Below the pieces are notes generated by a model. The model was not told where the DNA came from. It saw nothing but the letters and a program-made list of their open reading frames with translations, and did not search any database. Both the position numbers and the translations under genes were made by a program. From contig JAECRL010000006.1 of the NCBI GenBank assembly GCA_016000265.1, positions 1-64,000 on the forward strand: a stretch of DNA of 64,000 bases, written 5' to 3'. Below are positions 23,735-33,608 of the stretch, in pieces. Numbering within the stretch: the first letter of the stretch is position 1; each line of letters begins with the position of its first letter. The stretch comes from Burkholderiales bacterium (lineage in GTDB: Bacteria; Pseudomonadota; Gammaproteobacteria; Burkholderiales; Burkholderiaceae_C).

Positions 23735-23823
23735 GACGGAGTGTGGCTCGATGGGGTTCGGTGTGCGTCGGTGTGTTTCGGTTTTGCGCCGCCGGTGTGG
23801 AGGCAACAGCGAGACAGACCGAA

Positions 23824-24246
23824 TCAGGCGGGCATCACCGGGCGGGGGCGCCCGTCGCGGTCGATGGCCACGTAGGTGACGCGGGCTTCGGTGACCTTGA
23901 CCAGGATGGGCTCGGCCGGGTGGCGCTCGGCCCAGACTTCCACGTGCACGGCGATGGAGGTCTTGCCGACCTTCTCGACGCGGGCGTAGAACGACAGCAG
24001 GTCACCCACCGAGACGGCGTTGCGGAAGACGAACTCGTTGACGGCGATGGTGGCCACGCGGCCGCGCGAGATGCGCGCAGGCAGCACGCAGCCGGCCAGG
24101 TCGACCTGGGCCATGATCCAGCCGCCGAAGATGTCGCCGTTGCCGTTGGCGTCCTTGGGCATGGGCATCACGCGCATGACCAGCTCCATCTCGGGGTGCA
24201 GGTCCGGGGGCGTCATGATGGTTTGGGAGGGGAGGGCAGCGGACAT
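23824..24246 (-). CDS. acyl-CoA thioesterase (YciA-type hotdog)
   Basis: This 140-residue single-hotdog thioesterase hydrolyses acyl-CoA in the cytosol. The catalytic signature MPKDANGNGDIFGGWIMAQV with the Asp of GDIFGG is clear, followed by ARISRGRVATIAVNEFVF and VGKTSIAVHVEVW. Its start is uncertain: the ATG at 24246 is taken, with an alternative at 24216, and neither has a clear Shine-Dalgarno. It is divergent from the ABC exporter at 24302. A 7-bp inverted repeat (24255-24271) lies in the shared intergenic region. Confidence 0.9.
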   Translation of the reverse strand: MSAALPSQTIMTPPDLHPEMELVMRVMPMPKDANGNGDIFGGWIMAQVDLAGCVLPARISRGRVATIAVNEFVFRNAVSVGDLLSFYARVEKVGKTSIAVHVEVWAERHPAEPILVKVTEARVTYVAIDRDGRPRPVMPA

Positions 24247-24254
24247 GGGCAAAG

Positions 24255-24271
24255 CGGCCGACAATCGGCCG
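24255..24271. repeat. inverted repeat in divergent intergenic region
   Basis: CGGCCGA, three bases and TCGGCCG form a perfect small palindrome between the thioesterase and ABC exporter starts. It may be an operator for one or both genes. Confidence 0.4.
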
Positions 24272-24301
24272 ATACAAAGATCAGACAACCATTGTTCCAG
24301 A

Positions 24302-26125
24302 ATGCGCCGATTTGCACAGGGTGCGCCCCACGCGCCCGCTGAAAACACCGCCGCCGCGCCGCCCCGGCGCAACGACCGCGACACCCTGGCGCGACTGTGG
24401 CCATACCTGTGGGCCTACAAGTGGCGGGTGATGGCCGCCCTGGGCTTCATGATCGGCGCCAAGCTGGCCAACGTGGGCGTGCCCCTGCTGCTCAAGGACC
24501 TGGTCGACACCCTGGCGCCTCAGCCGGGCAGCGCCGCGGCCTTGCTGGTCGTGCCCGTCGGGCTGCTGGTGGCCTATGGGCTGCTGCGCCTGTCGACCTC
24601 GCTGTTCACCGAGTTGCGCGAGCTGGTCTTCGCCAAGGCCACCGAGGGCGCGGCCCGCAGCATCTCGCTGCAGGTGTTCTCGCACCTGCACGCCTTGAGC
24701 CTGCGCTTCCACCTCGAGCGCCAGACCGGCGGCATGACGCGCGACATCGAGCGCGGCACCCGCGCCGTGCACTCGCTGATCTCGTACTCGCTCTACAGCA
24801 TCATCCCGACGCTCATCGAGGTCACGCTGGTGCTGTCGCTGCTGGCCGTGAAGTTCGACGTGGTGTTCGCCTGGATCACGCTGGCTGCCCTCGTCGTCTA
24901 CATCGCCTTCACGGTCACCGTCACGCACTGGCGCACGCGCTTTCGGCGTGAGATGAACGAGCTGGACTCCAAGGCCCACAGCCGCGCCATCGACTCGCTG
25001 CTGAACTACGAGACGGTCAAGTACTTCAACAACGAGGCCTTCGAGACGCGCCGCTACGACGAGGCCCTGGAGCGCCTGCGCCGAGCCGGCCTGAAGACGC
25101 AGCGATCGCTGTCGCTGCTCAACGCGGGTCAGCAGGCCATCATCGCCATCGGCCTGATCGCCATGCTGTGGCGCGCGACCCAGGGCGTCGTCGAGGGCCG
25201 CATGACGGTGGGTGACCTGGTCATGGTCAACGCCTTCATGATCCAGCTCTACATCCCGTTGAACTTCCTGGGCGTCATCTACCGCGAGATCAAGCAATCG
25301 CTGACCGACCTGGACAAGATGTTCACGCTGATGGAGCGCGAACGCGAGGTGGCCGACGCCCCCGACGCCCGCCCCCTGCTCGTCAAGGGCCCGCCTTCGG
25401 TTCGCTTCGACCACGTCGACTTCGCCTACGACCCCGCGCGCCCCATCCTGCACGACCTCTGCTTCGAGATCCCGGCCGGCCAGACCGTGGCCGTGGTCGG
25501 CCCATCGGGTTCGGGCAAGTCCACGCTGGCGCGGCTGCTCTACCGTTTTTACGACGTGCAGGGCGGGCGCATCACCGTCAACGGCCACGACGTCACCAGC
25601 CTGACGCAAGACAGCCTGCGCCGCAGCATCGGCATCGTGCCGCAGGACACCGTGCTCTTCAACGACACGGTGGCCTACAACATCGCCTACGGCCGCCCCG
25701 AGGCCACGCACGACGAGGTGGTGCAGGCCGCGCAGGCCGCGCGCATCCACGACTTCATCTCGGCCACGCCCAAGGGCTACGAGACCATGGTGGGTGAGCG
25801 CGGGCTCAAGCTCTCGGGCGGTGAAAAGCAGCGCGTGGCCATCGCGCGCACGCTGCTCAAGGACCCGCCGATCCTGGTCTTCGACGAGGCCACCTCGGCA
25901 CTCGACTCGGCCAACGAGCGCGCCATCCAGGCCGAGCTGGCCGCGGTGGCGCAGGGCAAGACGGTGCTGGTGATCGCGCACCGGCTGTCCACCATCGTGC
26001 ACGCGCACGAGATCCTGGTCATGGAAGCCGGGCGCATCGTCGAGCGCGGCACGCACCCGGTGCTGCTGGCCGCCGATGGCCGCTACGCCCAGATGTGGCG
26101 CCTGCAGCAGGCCGCGGGCGCCTGA
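24302..26125 (+). CDS. ABC exporter, Atm1/ABCB7-like half transporter
   Basis: This 607-residue half transporter fuses a six-helix membrane domain (residues ~35-320) to an ATPase (~360-600). Walker A is GPSGSGKST, the signature LSGGEKQR, and Walker [13 protein letters not shown], with the switch His in [30 protein letters not shown] and the [13 protein letters not shown] segment in the membrane domain are typical of Atm1/ABCB7 proteins, which export glutathione-linked compounds and help handle heavy metals or Fe-S precursors. The chosen ATG (24302) begins right before the first conserved block. It probably works as a homodimer. Confidence 0.9.
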   Translation: MRRFAQGAPHAPAENTAAAPPRRNDRDTLARLWPYLWAYKWRVMAALGFMIGAKLANVGVPLLLKDLVDTLAPQPGSAAALLVVPVGLLVAYGLLRLSTSLFTELRELVFAKATEGAARSISLQVFSHLHALSLRFHLERQTGGMTRDIERGTRAVHSLISYSLYSIIPTLIEVTLVLSLLAVKFDVVFAWITLAALVVYIAFTVTVTHWRTRFRREMNELDSKAHSRAIDSLLNYETVKYFNNEAFETRRYDEALERLRRAGLKTQRSLSLLNAGQQAIIAIGLIAMLWRATQGVVEGRMTVGDLVMVNAFMIQLYIPLNFLGVIYREIKQSLTDLDKMFTLMEREREVADAPDARPLLVKGPPSVRFDHVDFAYDPARPILHDLCFEIPAGQTVAVVGPSGSGKSTLARLLYRFYDVQGGRITVNGHDVTSLTQDSLRRSIGIVPQDTVLFNDTVAYNIAYGRPEATHDEVVQAAQAARIHDFISATPKGYETMVGERGLKLSGGEKQRVAIARTLLKDPPILVFDEATSALDSANERAIQAELAAVAQGKTVLVIAHRLSTIVHAHEILVMEAGRIVERGTHPVLLAADGRYAQMWRLQQAAGA

Positions 26126-26151
26126 GGTCGGGCCCTCGGCGGCGTCCGTGC

Positions 26152-27153
26152 TCAAGGCACGACGGACAACCCGAGCAGCGCGCCCAGCGTCTCCCGCTCG
26201 CGCGGCAGGCCCACCAGGCCGATGAAGCCGGCCCGGCCGCTGCGCAGGTCCACCTCGTAGAGGCGCGAGGCCGTGCTGCCGATGCGGCCGGTGAGCAAGT
26301 AGGCGCGGTTGTTGGTGTCGGCGATGTCGAAGGCGGCGTGGTCGAAGCCTTGCACCTGGAGCGCCCCGACCGTGCGCAGCCGCCCGGTGTTGGGCGAGAC
26401 CACCGGTTGCTCGCCTTCTGCCGAGCCCTGCATCACGAGGTGGCGACCGCGCGCGTCGATCGCGTAGTTGGTCGTCAGCTTCTCGTTGTCCGGGTTGTAG
26501 GTGTAGCCCGCGGCCACGAGGCGAGGGGGCTGCCCGGCCTGAGGGTCATCGCCGACGTAGGCCAGCGGGCCATCGGGCTGCAGGCCCTCGAGGGCGGGGT
26601 CGCCATCGACCTGGGCGCCGGTGTCGGGGTGCAGGCGCAGGTTGTGGCCGGCGTCGCTGACCACGCGGATGCGGTCGACCGCGGGGTTGAAGTCGACGCC
26701 GAAGGTGCGCGCCACCGGCAGCTTGACGGCGGGCCCCACGGCCTGCACGTCGCCCGTGGCGGTGTCGATGCGCAGCAGCCGCCCGCGCGTGCTCAGCGCG
26801 AACAGCTGGCCCTTGGCCACCCGGTGATCGATGCCCAGCACGCTCTCACCGGGCAGCAGGCCCATCAAGGGCACGCGGCTGAGCAGCGTTTCGGGCGCGC
26901 GGGCCTCGAAGGTGATGAGGCGGTGGTTGGACGTGACGGCGATCAGCAACTCGCGTCGATCAACCGCCGGCGCCGGGGCCTCCTGCACGCGGGTCGACGA
27001 TGCCGTGGGGGTGTTCGCCTCCGCCGCACCGCCCAGCCAGTCGGGCAGCCTCAGGTTGGCGCAGCCCGTCAGGGCGGTGCCCAGGGCCGCCATGCAGGCC
27101 ACGCGGACGAGTTTCAGGGCGATGTCAGGGGACGCGAAGCGAGCAAGGCGCAT
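26152..27153 (-). CDS. DUF4394 lipoprotein
   Basis: This 333-residue envelope lipoprotein has the lipobox LTGC after a hydrophobic N-terminal segment. A Pro/Ala/Thr spacer is followed by a DUF4394 domain from about residue 65 to the end, visible as repeated beta-blade patterns: LIAVTSNHRLITFEARAPET, GIDHRVAKGQLFALSTRGRL, FGVDFNPAVDRIRVVSDAG and TYNPDNEK. This resembles a propeller-like fold of unknown function. It is convergent with the ABC exporter and shares no obvious operon. Confidence 0.85.
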   Translation of the reverse strand: MRLARFASPDIALKLVRVACMAALGTALTGCANLRLPDWLGGAAEANTPTASSTRVQEAPAPAVDRRELLIAVTSNHRLITFEARAPETLLSRVPLMGLLPGESVLGIDHRVAKGQLFALSTRGRLLRIDTATGDVQAVGPAVKLPVARTFGVDFNPAVDRIRVVSDAGHNLRLHPDTGAQVDGDPALEGLQPDGPLAYVGDDPQAGQPPRLVAAGYTYNPDNEKLTTNYAIDARGRHLVMQGSAEGEQPVVSPNTGRLRTVGALQVQGFDHAAFDIADTNNRAYLLTGRIGSTASRLYEVDLRSGRAGFIGLVGLPRERETLGALLGLSVVP

Positions 27154-27204
27154 GGGTGACGATCTGGTTGAAAGGTGCCTGCAGTGTGCCGCAGGGCGAG
27201 GCCA

Positions 27205-28041
27205 TCAAGGCTTGGGAGAGACCTGAATGAAGGGCGTGGCGCCACCGGTCACGTGCGGCAGCTTGCCGTCCCATTTTCGGATGGCTTCGCGCTCGTTTTC
27301 GATCTTGCGCAGCGCCAGCAAGTCGGTGGTGATCTGCTGGCGTTGCAGGGCCAGGGCGTCGGCTTCGGCTCGGGCGCTGGCCACCTTCTGCTTGGCCTCG
27401 ACCTCGATGCGCTGCAGGTCGCGCTCGGCTTTGAGCTTTTCCTGCTCGGCCTTGACCTTGGCCTCGATGGCCTCGGCAAACGAGCGCGAGAAGGCGAAGT
27501 CGACGATCGCGAACTCATCGAGCACCAGACCGTGGCGTTGCATCTTCTCGCGCAGCAGCGAGCCGATGGCGTCGCGCACCTCCGTGCGGCGGCTGATGAG
27601 CTCTTCGGCGGTGAACTTCGCCGTCACCGCCTTCACGGCCTCCTGGGCGGCAGGGATGATGATGCGGTCGGCGGCGATGTCGGTCGTGGTGCCGAGGTTG
27701 CGAAAGACCTCGACCACGCGGTTGGGGTCGAGGTGGTAGTTGATGGCGATGCGGGTGTGCACGGACTGCAGGTCGCGCGAGGCGGCGTTGCCTTCGCCTT
27801 CGCCCTTCTGGATGCGCACGTCCATCACGTTCATGGCCTGCGCCATGGGCACCTTGAAGTGAATGCCGGGGCCGTAGACCTGCTCATCGGGTTTGCCGAA
27901 CGTGGTCTTGACGCCGCGCTGACCCGCCGTGATGACGGTGATGGGGTTGAGCGCCGACGCGGCCACGATGGCGGCGACGCCCAGTGCGATGAACTTGATG
28001 ACGCGCGGGGCGCCGGATGCGGGCGAGCCGAAGCTGGACAT
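27205..28041 (-). CDS. prohibitin-like SPFH/Band 7 membrane protein
   Basis: This 278-residue protein has an N-terminal membrane anchor (VIKFIALGVAAIVAASAL), an SPFH domain at ~30-200 (GQRGVKTTFGK, YGPGIHFKVPM) and a long coiled coil at ~185-240 (AIEAKVKAEQEKLKAERDLQ). Prohibitins form ring complexes in the membrane and are linked to protease control and membrane order. No NfeD or FtsH partner gene is adjacent. The downstream gene is on the same strand but unrelated. Confidence 0.9.
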   Translation of the reverse strand: MSSFGSPASGAPRVIKFIALGVAAIVAASALNPITVITAGQRGVKTTFGKPDEQVYGPGIHFKVPMAQAMNVMDVRIQKGEGEGNAASRDLQSVHTRIAINYHLDPNRVVEVFRNLGTTTDIAADRIIIPAAQEAVKAVTAKFTAEELISRRTEVRDAIGSLLREKMQRHGLVLDEFAIVDFAFSRSFAEAIEAKVKAEQEKLKAERDLQRIEVEAKQKVASARAEADALALQRQQITTDLLALRKIENEREAIRKWDGKLPHVTGGATPFIQVSPKP

Positions 28042-28165
28042 GGGGGCTCCTGGGTGTTTTTTCTGCGGGGCATGCTAACCCACCGAGGCGCGCAGGCCCG
28101 CCTCGGATCGCGCGACAATGTCGGCCTTGCACCGATTTCGACCGACTTCGACCGAGCCGCCCACC

Positions 28166-29212
28166 ATGACCGCCTTGACCCAGCCGACTCAGCTGACCTT
28201 GACCCGCCCCGACGACTGGCACCTGCACCTGCGCGATGGCGCGGCCATGGCCTCGGTGGTGCCCGCGACGGCGCAGCAGTTCGCTCGGGCCATCGTCATG
28301 CCCAACCTGCGCCCCCCGATCACGACGGCCGAGCAGGCGGTGGCCTATCGCGACCGCATCCGCGCGGCCGTGCCGGCGGGCGTGAGCTTCGAGCCCCTGA
28401 TGGTGCTCTACCTGACCGACAACACCCCGCCCGACGAGGTCAAGCGCGCCAAGGACGCCGGCGTGGTGGCCTTCAAGCTCTACCCGGCGGGCGCCACGAC
28501 CAACTCGGACGCCGGCGTGACCGACCTGCGCAAGACGCACAAGGTGCTCGAAGCCATGCAGCGCGAAGGCCTGGTGTTCTGCGTGCACGGCGAGGTCACC
28601 GACAGCGAGATCGACGTCTTCGACCGCGAAAAAGCCTTCATCGACGACAAGCTGATCCCGCTGCGCCGCGACTTCCCCGAGCTGAAGGTCGCCTTCGAGC
28701 ACATCACCACGAAGGAAGCTGCGCAGTACGTGACGGAGGCCGACCGCTTCGTGGGCGCCACCATCACGCCGCAGCACCTGCTCTACAACCGCAACGCCAT
28801 CTTCATGGGCGGCGTGCGTCCGCACTACTACTGCCTGCCCATCTTGAAGCGCGAAGAGCACCGCGTGGCGCTGGTGCAGGCCGCCACCAGCGGCAGCCCG
28901 AAGTTCTTCCTGGGCACGGACAGCGCCCCGCACGCCTCGCACCTCAAGGAACACGCCTCGGGCTGCGCGGGTTGCTACACGGCGCCGTGTGCGCTGGAGC
29001 TGTACGCCGAGGCCTTCGAAGCCGTGGGTGCGCTCGAGCAGCTGGAGGCCTTCGCCAGCTTCAACGGCCCCGACTACTACGGCCTGCCGCGCAACACCGA
29101 GACCGTGACCCTGGTGCGCGAGGACTGGACCGTGCCCGAGACCCTGCCTTTTGGGGACACGGTCATCAAGCCGCTGCGTGGCGGCGAGACGCTGCACTGG
29201 CGCCTGCGCTGA
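28166..29212 (+). CDS. pyrC: dihydroorotase
   Basis: This 348-residue class II (PyrC-type) dihydroorotase catalyses the third step of pyrimidine synthesis. Zinc-binding HLHLRDG, the carboxylated Lys of [13 protein letters not shown], His in CVHGEV and FEHITTKE, and the catalytic [13 protein letters not shown] are all present. The ATG at 28166 fits the family start better than the upstream ATG at 28118. It is monocistronic and convergent with cysK, separated by a perfect palindrome. Confidence 0.96.
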   Translation: MTALTQPTQLTLTRPDDWHLHLRDGAAMASVVPATAQQFARAIVMPNLRPPITTAEQAVAYRDRIRAAVPAGVSFEPLMVLYLTDNTPPDEVKRAKDAGVVAFKLYPAGATTNSDAGVTDLRKTHKVLEAMQREGLVFCVHGEVTDSEIDVFDREKAFIDDKLIPLRRDFPELKVAFEHITTKEAAQYVTEADRFVGATITPQHLLYNRNAIFMGGVRPHYYCLPILKREEHRVALVQAATSGSPKFFLGTDSAPHASHLKEHASGCAGCYTAPCALELYAEAFEAVGALEQLEAFASFNGPDYYGLPRNTETVTLVREDWTVPETLPFGDTVIKPLRGGETLHWRLR

Positions 29213-29215
29213 AGT

Positions 29216-29237
29216 CGGCCCGACGCGCGTCGGGCCG
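29216..29237. terminator. perfect palindrome between pyrC and cysK
   Basis: The 22 bases are fully self-complementary (CGGCCCGACG meeting CGTCGGGCCG around a central CG) and lie 4 bp after pyrC and 10 bp before the end of cysK. It has no T run, so it is either a shared non-canonical terminator or an RNA-stabilising hairpin for both convergent messages. Confidence 0.5.
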
Positions 29238-29246
29238 CCCGTCGGC

Positions 29247-30164
<918 letters not shown>

Positions 30165-30228
30165 GGTCGGGATTCCTGGAAAAGGCACAAGGCGCACAGG
30201 ATACGCCGCGCCGCGTCAGAATGGCCCC

Positions 30229-31935
30229 ATGAGCTCTTTCAACCCCTTGATCCCGAACCGCCTCGTGTCCCTGACTCCCCGGTTCGGCGTGCTCGCGTTC
30301 TGGCTGACCCTGTTGGTGGCCCTGTTGATGGGCGGGGTCGCGGCGCCCCCCGCCCGCGCCCAGTCCTTCCTGCCCGCCGACCAGGCTTTCCAGCTGGCGG
30401 TGACGGCGTCCGGGCCGCGCTCCGTGCAGGTGGCCTTCACCCTGACCCGCGGCGTGTACCTGTACCGCGAGCAGATGCAGGCCACGCTGCAGCCCGCGGG
30501 GGCGGCGGCTCAGGCCTTGAGCTGGGACCTGCCCCCCGGTGAGACCAAGTACGACCCCACCTTCGAGAAGGAGCTGGAGGTCTATCACGCCGACGTCAGC
30601 GGGGGCCTGAGCCTGCCCTCGGGCCTGCGCGGCGAGGCGGTGCTGACCCTTGGCTACCAGGGCTGTGCCGACGCCGGCCTGTGTTACCCGCCCCAAAAGC
30701 AGCGCCACCGGGTGGTGTTCAACGAGCGTGGCGAGCTGACCGAGGTGCAGCGCCTGCGCGATGACGCGGCCGCGGGGGGGGCCGGTGGCGCCACCGCCGC
30801 GAAGGCGCCTGCCGACACCGACCGCATCCGCCAGGCCCTGGACTCCGGCCGCCTGCTGCAGGTGCTGACGGTGTTTTTCCTGGCGGGCGTGCTGCTGTCG
30901 CTCACGCCCTGCGTGCTGCCGATGGTGCCCATTCTCTCATCCATCATCGTGGGCCAGAAAGGGCACGTCAGCCGCGGCCGGGGCTTCGCGCTGGCGCTGG
31001 CCTACTCCCAGGGCATGGCGCTGGTCTACACGGCCCTGGGTGTGGCCGCGGGCCTGCTCGGCCAGGGCCTGGCGGCCTACCTGCAGCACCCTTGGGTGGT
31101 GCTGGCCTTCGCGGGGCTGATGGTGCTGCTGGCGCTGTCCATGTTCGGCCTGTACGAGTTGCAGCTGCCGGCCTCGGTGCAGAGCTGGCTGGGGCAGGGC
31201 AGCAGTCGCTTGCCGGGTGGGCGCTTCGTCAGCGTCTTCGCCATGGGCGTGGTCTCGGCCCTCATCGTCAGCCCCTGCGTGTCGGCGCCGCTGGCCGGGG
31301 CCCTGCTCTACATCAGCCAGACCCGCGACGTGGTGCTGGGCGGCTCGGCCCTGTACGCCATGGCCTGGGGCATGAGCCTGCCCTTGTTGCTGGTGGGCCT
31401 GTCGGCGGGCAGCCTGCTGCCTCGCACCGGTCCGTGGATGAAGGCGGTCAAGGCCCTGTTCGGCTTGTTGATGCTGGGCATGGCCGTCTACGTGGCCCGC
31501 CCGGCCTGGCCTTACTTGCAGACCCAGGTGCTGGGCTGGGAGCAAAAAGCCGCAGCGGCTCACCAAAGCGTGTTGCCCTTCCAGCGCGTGCGCACGGTGG
31601 CCGAGCTCGACGCCGCGCTGGCCCAGGCCCGCGCCGACGGGCGCGCCGTCATGCTCGACTTCTACGCCGACTGGTGCGTGGCCTGCATCGAGATGGAGCG
31701 CGACACCTTCAGCGACGCGCTGGTGCAGTCGCGCCTGAAGGGGGCCGTGCTGCTGCAGGCCGACGTCACCTTGAACTCCGCGGACGACCGCGCCCTCATG
31801 CAGCGCTTCGGCCTGTTCGGCCCGCCCGGCATCGTCTTCTACGACGCCCAGGGCGACGAGCGCAGCCAGGCGCGTGTCATCGGCTTCCAGAACGCGCGAG
31901 ACTTCCTCGAAAGCCTCCAGAAAGCGGGGCTCTGA
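30229..31935 (+). CDS. dsbD: thiol:disulfide interchange protein DsbD
   Basis: DsbD carries electrons from cytosolic thioredoxin to the periplasm. This 568-residue protein has a signal peptide, an N-terminal beta domain with the Cys pair in GCADAGLCYPP, a central eight-helix domain with the redox Cys of LTPCVLPMVPIL and SPCVSAPLAGALL, and a C-terminal thioredoxin domain with FYADWCVACIEMERDTF. All six functional cysteines are visible. A Bcr/CflA transporter gene starts 3 bp after the stop. Confidence 0.95.
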   Translation: MSSFNPLIPNRLVSLTPRFGVLAFWLTLLVALLMGGVAAPPARAQSFLPADQAFQLAVTASGPRSVQVAFTLTRGVYLYREQMQATLQPAGAAAQALSWDLPPGETKYDPTFEKELEVYHADVSGGLSLPSGLRGEAVLTLGYQGCADAGLCYPPQKQRHRVVFNERGELTEVQRLRDDAAAGGAGGATAAKAPADTDRIRQALDSGRLLQVLTVFFLAGVLLSLTPCVLPMVPILSSIIVGQKGHVSRGRGFALALAYSQGMALVYTALGVAAGLLGQGLAAYLQHPWVVLAFAGLMVLLALSMFGLYELQLPASVQSWLGQGSSRLPGGRFVSVFAMGVVSALIVSPCVSAPLAGALLYISQTRDVVLGGSALYAMAWGMSLPLLLVGLSAGSLLPRTGPWMKAVKALFGLLMLGMAVYVARPAWPYLQTQVLGWEQKAAAAHQSVLPFQRVRTVAELDAALAQARADGRAVMLDFYADWCVACIEMERDTFSDALVQSRLKGAVLLQADVTLNSADDRALMQRFGLFGPPGIVFYDAQGDERSQARVIGFQNARDFLESLQKAGL

Positions 31936-31938
31936 CGC

Positions 31939-33138
31939 ATGCACCCCCAAGCCGACCGGCTCTGGACGGGGCCGCGCTGGACGCTGTCGGTGCTGCTGGC
32001 GGCGCTGGGTGCGCTCGGGCCCTTCGCCATCGACACCTACCTGCCGGCGTTCGCGGGCATCGCCACCGACCTGCAGGCCACGCCGCTGCAGATCCAGCAG
32101 ACGCTGTCGGCGTACCTGTTCGCGTTCGCCTTCATGAGCCTGTTCCACGGCTCGCTGTCGGACAGCCTGGGGCGCCGCCCGGTGGTGCTCACGGGCATCG
32201 CCGTCTTCACCCTGGCCTCGGCGGGCTGCGCGCTGTCGCAAAGCATCGGTCAGCTGATCTTTTTCCGGGCGCTGCAAGGGCTGTCGACCGGGGCGGGCAT
32301 CGTGGTCTCGCGCGCCGTCATCCGCGACATCTACCCCCCGGCCGACGCGCAGCGGGTGATGTCTCAGGTGACGCTGTTTTTCGGCGTGGCGCCGGCCATC
32401 GCGCCCATCGTGGGCGGCTTCCTGTTCGTGCACATCAGCTGGCACGCCGTGTTCTGGTTCCTCACCGCCGTCGGCGTGGTGCTGGGCCTGGCCAACTGGT
32501 TCCTGCTGCCCGAGAGCCTGCACCCCTCGCAGCGCCAGCCCTTCGATGCCCGCAACCTGCTCAAGGGCTACCGGCAACTGGGCTCCAGCAGTCGCTTCCT
32601 GTTGCTGGCGCTGGCCAGTGGCGTGCCCTTCAACGGCATGTTCCTGTACGTGCTGTCGGCCCCCACCTTCCTGGGCGAGATCCTGCTGCTGCAGCCCACG
32701 CAGTTCTTCTGGTTCTTCGTGTGCACCATCAGCGGCATCATGGCCGGGGCCTTCATCAGCGGTCGGCTGGCCGGGCGCATCGCGCCGGAGCGCCAGATCC
32801 GCATCGGCTTTTCGGTGATGCTGGTGGTCTCGGTGGGCAACCTGCTGGCCAACCTGTTCTTCACGGCCCACGTGAGCTGGGCGCTGCTGCCCATCGGCCT
32901 GTACTCGCTGGGCTGGGCCATGATGACGCCGGTCGTCACGCTCATGGTGCTGGACCTGCACCCCGAGCGGCGCGGCATGTCGGCGTCCATGCAGGCCTTC
33001 ATCGGCAGCGCCTCCAATGGCGTGGTCGCGGGGGTGCTGTCGCCCCTGGTCATGCACAGCGCGGTCCACCTGGCGCTGGCCTCGCTGTTGCTGATGTTGG
33101 TGGGTTTGTTGGCCTGGGGCTGGCTGCAGCGGCGATAA
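31939..33138 (+). CDS. Bcr/CflA family multidrug efflux transporter (MFS)
   Basis: This 399-residue major facilitator transporter has about twelve helices. The start LGPFAIDTYLPAF, the loop SDSLGRRPVVLTG and RALQGLSTGAGIVVSRAVIR are the hallmarks of the Bcr/CflA group of drug:proton antiporters. It is packed 3 bp behind dsbD but has no known link to thiol exchange. RNase P RNA begins a few bases after its stop. Confidence 0.92.
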   Translation: MHPQADRLWTGPRWTLSVLLAALGALGPFAIDTYLPAFAGIATDLQATPLQIQQTLSAYLFAFAFMSLFHGSLSDSLGRRPVVLTGIAVFTLASAGCALSQSIGQLIFFRALQGLSTGAGIVVSRAVIRDIYPPADAQRVMSQVTLFFGVAPAIAPIVGGFLFVHISWHAVFWFLTAVGVVLGLANWFLLPESLHPSQRQPFDARNLLKGYRQLGSSSRFLLLALASGVPFNGMFLYVLSAPTFLGEILLLQPTQFFWFFVCTISGIMAGAFISGRLAGRIAPERQIRIGFSVMLVVSVGNLLANLFFTAHVSWALLPIGLYSLGWAMMTPVVTLMVLDLHPERRGMSASMQAFIGSASNGVVAGVLSPLVMHSAVHLALASLLLMLVGLLAWGWLQRR

Positions 33139-33145
33139 TGCGCAG

Positions 33146-33508
33146 GTGAAGTCAGCCAGACCGCCGCTGGTGCAATCCGCAAGGCGGCGCGCAAGCGCCG
33201 GGCCGAAAGGCCGCACTGGAGGAAGGTCCGGACTGCACAGGGTAGCGCAGGAGGTAACACCTCTCCACCGCGAGGTGAGGATCAGAGCAACAGAGACGAG
33301 TCGGAAGGGCTTTCGGGCCTGACCGGGTGAAACGGGCAATCTCTGCGCGCAGCAACACCAAATAGGCACACGTTGACCTGTCCCGGGGAGTGTGCGGGTA
33401 GGTGGCATCGAGCCGTTCTGGCGACAGGCGGCCCAGAGGAATGGCGGTCACGGTCGCGCGTCGAAAGGCGCGGGGCTGCACAGAATCCGGCCTATCGGCT
33501 GACTTCAC
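33146..33508 (+). ncRNA. rnpB: RNase P RNA (class A)
   Basis: The catalytic RNA that matures tRNA 5' ends. The outer helix pairs GTGAAGTCAGC at the 5' end with GCTGACTTCAC at the 3' end. Conserved blocks are in order: GGAAGGTCCGGACTGCACAG, ACAGAGACGAG, GTGAAACGG, GCAGCAACACCAAATAGG, and the closing CAGAATCCGGCCTATCGG. Length of about 363 nt is normal for a betaproteobacterial type A RNA. Confidence 0.97.
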
Positions 33509-33608
33509 ACTTTTCATGACCGGGCCGGGCCGATTGGCGGGTCCGCGGGTCCGCGGGTCAAGTTTTTCGCATGGCGGTCGATATGCCGGCGTGATGCGGA
33601 GACCGACC

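Noticed and set aside
24020..24301. Longer start for the ABC exporter
   Set aside because: The upstream in-frame ATG would make the gene overlap the divergent thioesterase by more than 200 bp and adds sequence unlike any ABC exporter.
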